Of a stretch of 64,000 nt of DNA, positions 16,292 to 24,087 are shown piece after piece. The notes under the pieces were generated by a model. That model was not told the origin of the DNA. It worked only from the letters and a program-made list of their open reading frames with translations, and made no database searches. This stretch comes from Streptomyces toxytricini (lineage in GTDB: Bacteria; Actinomycetota; Actinomycetes; Streptomycetales; Streptomycetaceae), in contig NZ_BMTY01000016.1 in assembly GCF_014649915.1 (NCBI RefSeq), forward strand, positions 93,626-157,625, written 5' to 3'. Position numbers and translations under genes: made by a program. The first letter of the stretch is position 1. Each line of letters begins with the position of its first letter.

Positions 16292-17439
16292 GCGTGACCG
16301 CTGCCCAGGGATTCCTCGCGAGCGGCGTCGCCGCCGGGATCAAGGAGTCCGGGCATCCCGACGTGGCGCTGGTGGTGAACCGGGGGCCGTCCCGGGCCGC
16401 CGCCGGCGTCTTCACCTCCAACCGGGTGCAGGCCGCGCCCGTCCGCTGGTCCCGGCGCGTGGTCGCGGGCCGGCGGGTCGCCGCCGTCGTCCTCAACTCC
16501 GGCGGCGCCAACGCCTGTACGGGGCCGGACGGCGCCGCCGACACCCGGGCGGCGGCGGAGCGCACGGCGCGGGCCGTCGGCGCCGACCCGGACGAGGTGG
16601 CCGTCTGCTCCACCGGCCTGATCGGCGTGCGCCTGCCGATGGACCGCCTCCTGCCCGGCATCGACACCGCCGCGGGCGCCCTGTCTCCCGACGGCGGCGA
16701 CGACGCGGCCGTGGCCGTCAAGACGACGGACTCGGTGCACAAGACGGCCGCCGTCTCCCGGTCCGGGTGGACGGTCGGCGGCATGGCGAAGGGCGCGGGG
16801 ATGCTCGCCCCGGGCCTCGCCACCATGCTGGTGGTCCTCACCACGGACGCCGACGCCGACGCCCGGCTGCTGGACTCCGCGCTGCGCGCCGCCGTCCGCA
16901 CCACCTTCGACCGGGTGGACTCCGACGGCTGCATGTCCACCAACGACACCGTGCTGCTGCTCGCCTCGGGCGCCTCCGGCACGGCCCCGGACCCGGCGGA
17001 GTTCGCCGACGCCGTGCACGCCGTCTGCCTGGACCTGGCCCGGCAGCTGGTCGCGGACGCCGAAGGGGCGTCGAAGGAGATCGAGGTGGCGGTCGTCGGC
17101 GCGGCCACGGAGGAGGACGCCGTCACCGTGGGCCGCTCCGTCGCCCGGAACAACCTCCTCAAGTGCGCTCTGCACGGCGAGGACCCCAACTGGGGCCGGG
17201 TCCTCTCCGCGATCGGCACGACCGACGCCGTCTTCGACCCGGACCGGCTGGACGTGGCCATCAACGGCGTGTGGGTCTGCCGCGACGGAGCCCCCGGCGA
17301 GCCCCGGGAGGAGGCGGACCTGTCGGGCCGCCGGATCAGCCTCACGGTGGACCTGCGCTCCGGCGACGCGTCGGCGGTCCTGTGGACCAACGACCTCACG
17401 GCCGAGTACGTCCACGAGAACAGCGCCTACAGCTCATGA
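16288..17439 (+). CDS. argJ: Glutamate N-acetyltransferase / ornithine acetyltransferase
   Basis: A 383-residue protein starting at GTG (VSVTAAQGF), overlapping the argC stop. ArgJ enzymes cleave themselves before a Thr in a K-G-x-G-M-x-x-P-x-x-A-T-M-L motif; here MAKGAGMLAPGLATMLVVLTTDA holds it, with the Thr of ATML as nucleophile. The N-terminal FTSNRVQAAPV and the C-terminal end also fit. The enzyme moves the acetyl group from N-acetylornithine to glutamate, recycling acetyl while releasing ornithine. Ornithine is the precursor of the hydroxamate units made by this locus. Confidence 0.95.
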   Translation: MSVTAAQGFLASGVAAGIKESGHPDVALVVNRGPSRAAAGVFTSNRVQAAPVRWSRRVVAGRRVAAVVLNSGGANACTGPDGAADTRAAAERTARAVGADPDEVAVCSTGLIGVRLPMDRLLPGIDTAAGALSPDGGDDAAVAVKTTDSVHKTAAVSRSGWTVGGMAKGAGMLAPGLATMLVVLTTDADADARLLDSALRAAVRTTFDRVDSDGCMSTNDTVLLLASGASGTAPDPAEFADAVHAVCLDLARQLVADAEGASKEIEVAVVGAATEEDAVTVGRSVARNNLLKCALHGEDPNWGRVLSAIGTTDAVFDPDRLDVAINGVWVCRDGAPGEPREEADLSGRRISLTVDLRSGDASAVLWTNDLTAEYVHENSAYSS

Positions 17440-18377
17440 ACGGGGTGGGGACACAGATGCTTACCGCAGTCGCACGGCCGGCCCCGGAGGCCGGAGCACC
17501 GTCCGGGGCCCCGTCCTGGGCCGAGGGGCTCCGGGGCCGGACCGTCGTCGTCAAGTTCGGCGGCAACGCCATGGTGGACGGGGCGCTCCTCGGCGCCTTC
17601 GCCGACGACGTCGTGGAGTTGCGGCGGGCCGGACTGCTGCCGGTCGTCGTCCACGGGGGCGGCCCGCAGATCAGCGCCATGCTCGACCGGCTGGGCCTGG
17701 AGTCCCGCTTCGAGGCGGGCCTGCGGGTGACGACCCCCGAGGCCATGGACGTCGTGCGGATGGTGCTGACGGGCCGTATCCAGCGGGAGCTCGTCGGAGC
17801 GATCAACGCCCACGGCCCGTACGCCGTGGGCCTGTCCGGCGAGGACGCGCACACGCTGACCGCCGTGCGGCGCAGGGCCGAGGTGGACGGGCGGCCCGTG
17901 GACCTCGGGCAGGTCGGCGAGGTCGTGGCCGTCGCCCCCGACACCCTGCGGGCCTTACTCGACGAGGGCCGCATCCCGGTCGTCTCCCCCGTCGCGCGCG
18001 GCACGGACGGGCAGGTCTACAACGTCAACGCCGATCTCGCCGCGTCGGCGCTGGCGGTCGCGCTCGGCGCGGCCCGGCTCGTCGTCCTCACCGACGTCGC
18101 GGGGCTGTACGCGGACTGGCCGCACGGCACCGAGGTGATCGAGCGGCTGACGGCCTCCGAGCTGGGCGGGCTGCTGCCGGGCCTCGCGAGCGGCATGCTG
18201 CCGAAGATGGAGGGCTGCCTGCAGGCCGTACGGGCGGGCGTGGGCCGGGCCCAGGTCCTCGACGGCCGCGTACCGCACGCCGTGCTGCACGGCTTCACCG
18301 CCGGGAAGAGCTCCGGCACCACGATCGTGCCGGACGAACGCCCCGGCCGGCCCGCACCCGAGGAGGCCCGGCCATGA
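17436..18377 (+). CDS. argB: Acetylglutamate kinase
   Basis: A 313-residue amino-acid kinase. GRTVVVKFGGNAMVDG is the N-terminal ATP-binding Lys/Gly loop, VVVHGGGPQISAMLDRLG the acetylglutamate loop, and VYNVNADLAASALAVALGAARLVVLTDVAGLY the ATP/Asp region; all are intact. The coupled ATG at 17436 overlaps the argJ stop; a second in-frame ATG at 17457 would remove seven residues. The C-terminal extension after GTTIVPDE is short and disordered-looking. The stop overlaps the argD ATG. Confidence 0.95.
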   Translation: MNGVGTQMLTAVARPAPEAGAPSGAPSWAEGLRGRTVVVKFGGNAMVDGALLGAFADDVVELRRAGLLPVVVHGGGPQISAMLDRLGLESRFEAGLRVTTPEAMDVVRMVLTGRIQRELVGAINAHGPYAVGLSGEDAHTLTAVRRRAEVDGRPVDLGQVGEVVAVAPDTLRALLDEGRIPVVSPVARGTDGQVYNVNADLAASALAVALGAARLVVLTDVAGLYADWPHGTEVIERLTASELGGLLPGLASGMLPKMEGCLQAVRAGVGRAQVLDGRVPHAVLHGFTAGKSSGTTIVPDERPGRPAPEEARP

Positions 18378-19570
18378 GCCCTGCCGCCGATACCCCGCTC
18401 ACCGGACGGTGGCGGGCGGTCATGATGGACACCTACGGAACTCCCCCGCTGGCCCTGGTCCGGGGCGAGGGCAGCACCGTGTGGGACGAGGCGGGGCGCG
18501 CCTACACGGACTTCACCGGCGGGATCGCCGTCAACACCCTCGGGCACGCCCACCCGGCCGTCGTCGCGGCGGTCGCGGCGCAGGCCGCGCGGCTCGGGCA
18601 CGTGTCGAACCTGTTCGTCTCGGAGCCGCCTGTCGCCCTGGCGGAGCGGCTCCTGGACCTGTTGGGCGCACCGGGCCGGGTGTTCTTCGCGAACTCGGGC
18701 GCCGGGGCCGTCGAAGCCGCGTTCAAGATCGCCCGCCGGACGGGTCGCCCGCACGTGGTCGCCGCCGAGGGCGGGTTCCACGGGCGCACCATGGGTGCGC
18801 TGGCCCTCACCGGCCAGCCGGCCAAGCGGGCCCCGTTCCTGCCGCTGCCGGGGGAGGTGACGCACGTCCCGTACGGCGACGCGGCGGCGCTCCGCGCGGC
18901 CGTGACGGAGCGGACGGCCGCGGTGTTCCTGGAGCCGGTGCAGGGCGAGGGCGGAGTGGTCCCCGCTCCGGAGGGCTACCTGCGCGCGGCGCGCGAGATC
19001 ACCCGGGCCGCGGGCAGCCTCCTGGTCCTGGACGAGGTGCAGACGGGGATCGGGCGCACCGGGCACTGGTTCGCGCACCAGGCGGTGCCGGGCGTCGACC
19101 CGGACGTGGTCACCCTTGCCAAGGGCCTGGGCGGCGGACTGCCGATCGGCGCGACCGTCGCGCTCGGTCCGGCCGCGGGGCTGCTGACTCCCGGGCAGCA
19201 CGGCTCCACCTTCGGCGGGAACCCCGTCGCGTGCGCGGCCGGGCTGGCCGTGCTGGAGACCGTCGGGAAGGAGGGGCTCCTCCCCCACGCCGCCTGGCTG
19301 GGCGAGCGGCTGAAGCGCGGTATCGGGGCGCTGGGACACCCCCTGGTCCGCGAGGTGCGCGGGGCAGGGCTGCTCCTGGGCGTCGCGCTCGCCGAGCCGG
19401 CCGCCGTACGGGTGCAGGCGGCGGCGCAGGATGCCGGGTTCCTCGTCAACGCGGCGGGCCCGGACACCGTACGCCTGGCCCCGGCCCTGACCCTGCCGAA
19501 GGCCGAGGCGGACGCGCTCCTGGCGGCCCTGCCCGCGATCCTCGACGCCGCGGCCGGCGCCGGCGGGTGA
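18374..19570 (+). CDS. argD: Acetylornithine aminotransferase
   Basis: A 398-residue class-III aminotransferase. FFANSGAGAVEAAFKIARR and GGFHGRTMGALALTGQ bind the cofactor, LLVLDEVQTGIGRTG carries the Asp that contacts the pyridine nitrogen, and TLAKGLGGGLPIGA carries the PLP lysine. STFGGNPVACAAGLAV completes the family pattern. It converts N-acetylglutamate semialdehyde to N-acetylornithine. It is the last gene of the coupled argCJBD set. No argR, argF, argG or argH follows, so the operon stops at ornithine. Confidence 0.94.
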   Translation: MSPAADTPLTGRWRAVMMDTYGTPPLALVRGEGSTVWDEAGRAYTDFTGGIAVNTLGHAHPAVVAAVAAQAARLGHVSNLFVSEPPVALAERLLDLLGAPGRVFFANSGAGAVEAAFKIARRTGRPHVVAAEGGFHGRTMGALALTGQPAKRAPFLPLPGEVTHVPYGDAAALRAAVTERTAAVFLEPVQGEGGVVPAPEGYLRAAREITRAAGSLLVLDEVQTGIGRTGHWFAHQAVPGVDPDVVTLAKGLGGGLPIGATVALGPAAGLLTPGQHGSTFGGNPVACAAGLAVLETVGKEGLLPHAAWLGERLKRGIGALGHPLVREVRGAGLLLGVALAEPAAVRVQAAAQDAGFLVNAAGPDTVRLAPALTLPKAEADALLAALPAILDAAAGAGG

Positions 19571-19596
19571 CGGCGGGTGACGGCAGCCGCCAGGCC

Positions 19597-20115
19597 CTAC
19601 AGCGGGCAGGCCAGGACGCGGGCGCCGCGGGCCGGATCCAGGGAGCGCGCCCAGGCGGCCGGGGCCAGGGCCGGGCCGACCGGGGCGAAGCCGTGACGGA
19701 GGAAGAGGCGGCCGCTGCCGGTGGTGGCGGTGAACAGGGCCGTCAGGGAGCGGTGGCGGGCCCGGGAGAACGCCGCCTGGAGGAGCAGGGCACCCACACC
19801 CGAGCCCTGCCGGTGCGGGGCGACGCAGAAGTTGTACAGCACGCCTGCGGCGGGGTGGACGCGCAGCCCGAGGCAGCCTTCGAGGGCGCCGTCCGGGGCC
19901 TGCGCGACGAGGAAGTCGGCCGCGTGCGCGAGGTAGAGGGAGAGCGGGCGCTCGCGCAGGGCTCCGGTGCGGACGAACGGCCGGGAGAGCGCGGCGAGCG
20001 CCGGTGCGTCGTCCCGGCGGGCCGGCCGCACGGTGAACGCGGGGGCGGTGGAGGGGTGGGGGATGCGGAGGCGGGTGCGGGGCAGCGCGACGGGAGGCGG
20101 CGGGGCCGTGGTCAA
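19597..20115 (-). CDS. GNAT acetyltransferase, candidate single-domain N-acetylglutamate synthase
   Basis: A 172-residue protein from a TTG start with a strong AGGAAGGAA upstream. The core (FCVAPHRQGSGVGALLLQAAFSRAR) is the acetyl-CoA loop, and the segment before it (FLVAQAPDGALEGCLGLRVHPAAG) matches the GNAT half of ArgA-type synthases. The C-terminal FLRHGFAPVGP and DPARGARVLACPL also read like short actinobacterial N-acetylglutamate synthases. Its own iron box lies upstream, it converges on argD, and the locus needs N-acetylglutamate to prime the ArgJ cycle. The alternative is acylation of the siderophore, for example at the alpha-amine. Confidence 0.7.
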   Translation of the reverse strand: MTTAPPPPVALPRTRLRIPHPSTAPAFTVRPARRDDAPALAALSRPFVRTGALRERPLSLYLAHAADFLVAQAPDGALEGCLGLRVHPAAGVLYNFCVAPHRQGSGVGALLLQAAFSRARHRSLTALFTATTGSGRLFLRHGFAPVGPALAPAAWARSLDPARGARVLACPL

Positions 20116-20223
20116 GGCGTTCCTTCCTCGGGTTCCACCGTGCGCGGGCAGGGCTCCCGGAGGGAGCCGGGGAGCGCCCGGAGAGACCGGGTCGCCGCGC
20201 GACTCCGGTGGCGGAGACGGAAG

Positions 20224-20242
20224 TTAGGTTAGCCTTACCTCG
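20224..20242. promoter_or_regulatory. Iron box upstream of the N-acetylglutamate-synthase-like gene
   Basis: TTAGGTTAGCCTTACCTCG. The reverse strand (CGAGGTAAGGCTAACCTAA) matches the consensus at 16 of 19 positions. It lies 109 bases before the TTG start at 20115 and past the stop of the amidohydrolase gene, so it should govern the acetyltransferase gene alone. Confidence 0.82.
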
Positions 20243-20294
20243 CCCGCGGGGCCAAACCGGAGGCGCGCCGCGCCCCCCGAGCACCCCGACCCGG

Positions 20295-21881
20295 CTACTT
20301 GGCCCAGGCCTCCCTCGTGTCCCGGCCGTCCACGAGGGTCGTCACGACCTCGATGTCCCCGATCCGGGAGGCCTCGACCCGGCGCGGGTCGTCGCCGAGG
20401 ACGACCAGGTCGGCCCGCTTGCCCGCGGTGAGGCTGCCGGCGCTGTCGTCCCAGTGGCAGGCGTACGCGCCCGCGACCGTGTACGCGTACAGGGCCTCCT
20501 CGACCGTGACGGCCTCGTCGGGGCCGATGAGGGCGCCCGAGGCGGACGCGCGCTCGACCATGAACTGGACCGCCCGCAGCGGCGATCCGTCCGTCACCGG
20601 CCGGTCGGAGCTGCCGACGAGGGTCACCCCGTGGTCGAGGAAGCCGCGGCCCCGGTACATCCACGGCGCGCGGCGCTCCCCCATGACCGCGGCGTAGTCG
20701 TCGCCGAACCAGCGCAGGAAGTTGGGCTGGACGACGGCGCTGACGCCGAGGTGGGCGAAGCGCGGGAGCTGGTCGGGGCGGATCAGCCCGGCGTGCTCGA
20801 TGCGGTGGCGTGCGCCGGGCCGCGGCCGCAGCCGCTGCGCCCGCTCCAGGGCGTCGAGGGCGAGGTCGGCGGCCCGGTCGCCGATGGCGTGGACGGCGAG
20901 CTGCCAGCCGCCGAGGTGCCCGTCCACGATGAGGCCGGTGAGGCGCTCCGGGTCGTCCTGGAGCTGCCCGGTGTGGCCGTCCATTCCCTCGTACGGCTCG
21001 GTGAGCGCGGCCGTCCGCGCCATCATGCCGCCGTCGGTGTAGATCTTCAGTGCGCCGACGGAGAGCCAGTCGTCGCCGAAGCCGGTTCGCAGGCCGAGGT
21101 CGAGCGCGCGGGGGATGCCGTCGTGCTCGTGGGCCGCGGCCGGCTTCAGGGTGTCGCCGCCCGGCATGAGCTGGACCCGCAGCGGGAGGCGGCCCTCGTC
21201 GCGCAGGAGTTGGTAGGCGCCGAGTTCGACGGGGCTGTGGCCGAGGAGGCCGCCGCCGATGCCGGCCTCGGCGCAGGCGGTGATGCCCTCGGCGAGGCAG
21301 CCGCGGCCGGCGTGCTCGATGGCGTCGGCGAGGTCGGCCTGGGAGTACGGCAGCCGCAGGCGGCGTACGGCGCCCATGGCGCTCTCGACGAGGAGGCCGT
21401 CCTGGTGCGGGACGTCGGCCGGGAGCATGGCGAGGACGGCGCTGTTGACGACACAGGCGTGCCCGGAGTCGTGCATGAGGAAGAGGCGGCGGCCGCGGCT
21501 GACGGTGTCGAGTTCGGCGGCGGTGAGGTGCCGGCCGAGGGCCCGCTGGTCGTAGCCGCCGATGCTGACCCAGGCGCCGGCCCCGCGCGAGCGGGAGACG
21601 GCGCCGTCGATGGCGGCGAGGACGTCGTCGATGCGGGTGAGGCCGGCGATGCTCGGGGTGCGGGCCTTCAGGCCCGTCCACGACAGGTGCACGTGGCTGT
21701 CGATGAACCCGGGGAGCACGGTGGCCCCTTGCAGGTCGACGACCTCCCGGGCGGGCAGGGAGGTGACGGCCCCGTCGAGGCCGACGATGCGGCCCCGCCA
21801 GATGCCCAGGTCGCGGGCGACCGGGTGGCCGGGGTCCATGGTGAGGATGTTCGCGTTCGTCAGCCTCGTGCACAACATCAT
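20295..21881 (-). CDS. YtcJ/NfdA-like metal-dependent amidohydrolase
   Basis: A 528-residue enzyme of amidohydrolase family 3. VVDLQGATVLPGFIDSHVHLSWTG holds the first metal ligands (His-x-His). HAIGDRAADLALDALE and HRIEHAGLI supply further His ligands, and GSSDRPVTDGSPL holds the late Asp. TVEEALYAYTVAGAYA and GKRADLVVLGDDP end the barrel and the small sandwich domain. Relatives include N-substituted formamide deformylase (NfdA) and uncharacterised YtcJ. The gene begins 13 bases after the siderophore ATPase gene, so it lies in the iron-regulated import operon. I infer that it acts on the siderophore or a degradation product; deformylation of the hydroxamate is one testable idea. Confidence 0.85.
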   Translation of the reverse strand: MMLCTRLTNANILTMDPGHPVARDLGIWRGRIVGLDGAVTSLPAREVVDLQGATVLPGFIDSHVHLSWTGLKARTPSIAGLTRIDDVLAAIDGAVSRSRGAGAWVSIGGYDQRALGRHLTAAELDTVSRGRRLFLMHDSGHACVVNSAVLAMLPADVPHQDGLLVESAMGAVRRLRLPYSQADLADAIEHAGRGCLAEGITACAEAGIGGGLLGHSPVELGAYQLLRDEGRLPLRVQLMPGGDTLKPAAAHEHDGIPRALDLGLRTGFGDDWLSVGALKIYTDGGMMARTAALTEPYEGMDGHTGQLQDDPERLTGLIVDGHLGGWQLAVHAIGDRAADLALDALERAQRLRPRPGARHRIEHAGLIRPDQLPRFAHLGVSAVVQPNFLRWFGDDYAAVMGERRAPWMYRGRGFLDHGVTLVGSSDRPVTDGSPLRAVQFMVERASASGALIGPDEAVTVEEALYAYTVAGAYACHWDDSAGSLTAGKRADLVVLGDDPRRVEASRIGDIEVVTTLVDGRDTREAWAK

Positions 21882-21894
21882 GCGCTGTCCGTCC

Positions 21895-22782
21895 TCAACG
21901 GGGTTCGGCCATCACGGCGTCGGTGGCGGCAGCCGGGGCGCCGTCCGCGGTGTCTTCGGGGTCCTCCGGTGCGAACCGCCTGGGTGCGGCCGGCACCATC
22001 AGGGGCGTGCCGGTCTCGGGGTCGTCGATGATGCGGCAGGGCAGTCCGAATACGTCCTCGACGAGTTCGGCGGTCATGACGTCGGCGGGGGCGCCCTGCG
22101 CGGCGATCGTGCCGCCGGGGCGCATCACGATCAGGTGGGTGGCGTAGCGGCACGCCTGGTTGAGGTCGTGCAGCACGGCCACGACGGTGTGGCCCTTGCG
22201 GGCGTGGAGTTCGGCGCACAGGTCGAGGACGTCGACCTGGTGGGCGATGTCGAGGAAGGTGGTGGGCTCGTCCAGCAGGAGCAGCGACGTCTGCTGGGCG
22301 AGCACCATGGACAGCCAGACGCGCTGGCGCTGGCCGCCGGAGAGGTCGTCGACGGGCCTGTCCGCGAGCTCCAGGACTCCGGTCTGCCGCATCGCCTCGA
22401 CGACGGCCGCCTCGTCCTCGGCGGACCACTGCCTGAGCATCCCCTGGTGCGGGTAGCGGCCGCGGGCGACGAGGTCGCCGACGGTGATGCCGCCGGGGGC
22501 GGTGGAGGTCTGCGGGAGCAGACCGATGCGGCGGGCGACCTCGCGCGAGCGGTACGAGGCGATGGCCGCGCCGTCGAGGAGGACCCGGCCGTGGCGGGGC
22601 CGGAGCATCCGCGCGAGGGCTTTGAGGAGCGTGGACTTGCCGCAGGCGTTCGGTCCGATGATCACGGTGAAGGAGTGGTCGGGGATGTCGACGCCGAGGT
22701 GGGTGGCCACCGTCCGCTGGTCGTAGCAGAGCGTCAGGTCCTCGGCGCGCAGCCGGGGCGTCGGGAGGTTCGTTCCAGTCAT
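21895..22782 (-). CDS. Iron-siderophore ABC importer ATPase (FecE-type)
   Basis: A 295-residue ATPase. Walker A is GPNACGKSTL, the signature is LSGGQRQRVWLSMVLAQ, Walker B is LLLLDEPTTFLDIAHQVDVLDL, and the switch His lies in VAVLHDLNQACRYA. The spacing and the FLDIAHQ segment are typical of Fe(III)-siderophore/vitamin B12 ATPases. A 30-residue Ala/Pro/Asp-rich tail follows. Its start overlaps the permease stop by four bases. It would power uptake through the two FecCD permeases with the lipoprotein encoded at 44847-45896. Confidence 0.95.
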   Translation of the reverse strand: MTGTNLPTPRLRAEDLTLCYDQRTVATHLGVDIPDHSFTVIIGPNACGKSTLLKALARMLRPRHGRVLLDGAAIASYRSREVARRIGLLPQTSTAPGGITVGDLVARGRYPHQGMLRQWSAEDEAAVVEAMRQTGVLELADRPVDDLSGGQRQRVWLSMVLAQQTSLLLLDEPTTFLDIAHQVDVLDLCAELHARKGHTVVAVLHDLNQACRYATHLIVMRPGGTIAAQGAPADVMTAELVEDVFGLPCRIIDDPETGTPLMVPAAPRRFAPEDPEDTADGAPAAATDAVMAEPR

Positions 22783-23903
22783 GCGCGGCTCTTTCGCGAC
22801 TCGGTGATCAGCAGCCAGATGAGGTACAGCCCGCCGATGGTGCCGGTGGCCGTGCCGACGGGGAGGAGGGCCGGGGCGAACAGGCGCTGCGCGGCGACGT
22901 CGCTCGCGGCGAGCAGCAGCGCGCCCATCAGCGCGGCCGGGAGCAGGGCCGGGCCGGCGGTGCGGGTCAGGCGGCGGGCGAGCTGGGGCGCGGCGAGGGC
23001 GATGAACCAGATGGGGCCGGTCACCGCGGTGGCGAAGGCGGCCAGGGCGACGCTGACGAGGAGCAGCACGGCGCGGGTCCGCGTGACGTTCACGCCGAGG
23101 GCCGTGGCGGTGAGGTCGCCCATCTCCACCATGGAGAGGCGGCGGGAGAGGAGGAAGGCGGGCGGGAGGAGGACGGCGGCCGCGATGAGGATGGCGTTGG
23201 CGTGCGTCCAGCCCCGGTTGCCGAGGCTGCCGATCAGCCAGGCCTGGGCTTCCAGGGCCTCCTGGAAGGTGGCCCTGGTGATCAGGTACGAGTTCACGGC
23301 GAGGAGCAGCGCGCTGACGCCGATGCCGATGACGACGAGCCGGAAGCCGTGGAGGCCGCGGCCCAGCATGAGGAGGTGGACGGCGGCGGCGGTGGCGAGG
23401 CCGCCGATCAGGGCGCCGAACGCGATCTGGGCCATGCTGCCGTGCACGACGATGATGACGGTGAGCGCGCCGACAGCGGAGCCGTTGGTGAAGCCGATGA
23501 TGTCCGGGCTGCCGAGGGCATTGCCGGTGAGGCTGGTCAGGAGGGCGCCGCTGACGGCGAGGGCGGCACCCACGGCGACCGCGGTCAGCAGGCGGGGCAG
23601 GCGGAGGGTGTTGACGACGAAGTCGGCGCCACCGGAGTCGCCGCCGGTCAGGGCCCGGAGGACCTCGGCGACGGTGAGCTCGTAGTCGCCGGTGGTGAGC
23701 GAGACGACCATGACGGCGAGCAGGGCGAGGAGGATCGCCGCGGTCACGGCCAGCGCCCTGCCCTGGACCCGTACCGACGCCCCGCGAGCTCCCGGGATGC
23801 GCAGCACCGTTCCGGTGATCACGCCGGGCCGGTAAACGAACCGGCCGGTCGCGGCAGGGGGCTTCGCGGCGGGGGCCGACCCCGCCTGGCGTACAGGACT
23901 CAC
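22779..23903 (-). CDS. FecCD-type siderophore permease, second subunit
   Basis: A 374-residue membrane protein with about nine to ten hydrophobic segments. TLRLPRLLTAVAVGAALAVSGALLTSLTGNALGSPDIIGFTNGSAVGAL is the conserved FecCD stretch. TALGVNVTRTRAVLLL and GPIWFIALAAPQLARRLT form the coupling region, with the C-terminal LPVGTATGTIGGLYLIWLL. The start is a GTG at 23903, overlapping the stop of the small repeat-encoded peptide by four bases; the ATPase gene follows by ATGA overlap. The first 65 residues (VSPVRQAGSAPAAK and on) are a polar cytoplasmic leader. Confidence 0.93.
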   Translation of the reverse strand: MSPVRQAGSAPAAKPPAATGRFVYRPGVITGTVLRIPGARGASVRVQGRALAVTAAILLALLAVMVVSLTTGDYELTVAEVLRALTGGDSGGADFVVNTLRLPRLLTAVAVGAALAVSGALLTSLTGNALGSPDIIGFTNGSAVGALTVIIVVHGSMAQIAFGALIGGLATAAAVHLLMLGRGLHGFRLVVIGIGVSALLLAVNSYLITRATFQEALEAQAWLIGSLGNRGWTHANAILIAAAVLLPPAFLLSRRLSMVEMGDLTATALGVNVTRTRAVLLLVSVALAAFATAVTGPIWFIALAAPQLARRLTRTAGPALLPAALMGALLLAASDVAAQRLFAPALLPVGTATGTIGGLYLIWLLITESRKSRA

Positions 23904-23995
23904 AGCGCCTCCTCGTTCGCTTCTCCGCCCGCGAGGCGCAGAGGTGCGGCCTTGACACTCGTCTGCGGCCCGGCGGCCTCGCGTGCGCCGCTCAC
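23900..23995 (-). CDS. Small 31-residue peptide, repeat copy next to the second permease
   Basis: GTG at 23995 to TGA at 23900. It is identical to the reading in the neighbouring copy (begins VSGAREAAGPQTS, ends GEANEEAL). The start overlaps the previous stop by GTGA and the stop overlaps the start of the second permease by GTGA. No family is known and no membrane segment is present. It may be a real peptide or a translated linker that only keeps ribosomes moving from one permease gene to the next. Confidence 0.4.
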   Translation of the reverse strand: MSGAREAAGPQTSVKAAPLRLAGGEANEEAL

Positions 23996-24084
23996 AGCGC
24001 CTCCTCGTTCGCTTCTCCGCCCGCGAGGCGCAGAGGTGCGGCCTTGACACTCGTCTGCGGCCCGGCGGCCTCGCGTGCGCCGCT
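23901..24084. repeat. Perfect tandem duplication of a 92-bp unit between two permease genes
   Basis: Positions 23901-23992 and 23993-24084 are identical over all 92 bases, and the first bases of a third unit (CACAGC) follow. The unit length is not a multiple of three. Because each copy begins and ends at a GTGA stop-start overlap on the minus strand, the duplication leaves the downstream permease in frame with its own start. It lies exactly between the end of the first permease gene and the start of the second. Confidence 0.97.
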
Positions 24085-24087
24085 CAC
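23992..24087 (-). CDS. Small 31-residue peptide, repeat copy next to the first permease
   Basis: GTG at 24087 overlaps the TGA of the first permease gene by four bases; TGA at 23992 overlaps the GTG of the second copy. The peptide is polar with a Gly/Ala-rich start and an acidic end. A single ancestral copy could have been the remnant of an N-terminal segment of the second permease. Translation is plausible only because of the coupling; no independent ribosome-binding site is evident. Confidence 0.4.
   Translation of the reverse strand: MSGAREAAGPQTSVKAAPLRLAGGEANEEAL

Noticed and set aside
22779..24050. A longer second permease starting inside the 92-bp repeat
   Set aside because: The extra N terminus reads the repeat in a third frame and is highly Arg-rich. 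The GTG at 23903 fits the chain of GTGA overlaps better.
23900..24087. CRISPR or attachment-site repeat
   Set aside because: Only two direct copies without spacers, located exactly at a gene junction and in frame with stop-start overlaps. No integrase or cas gene is near.
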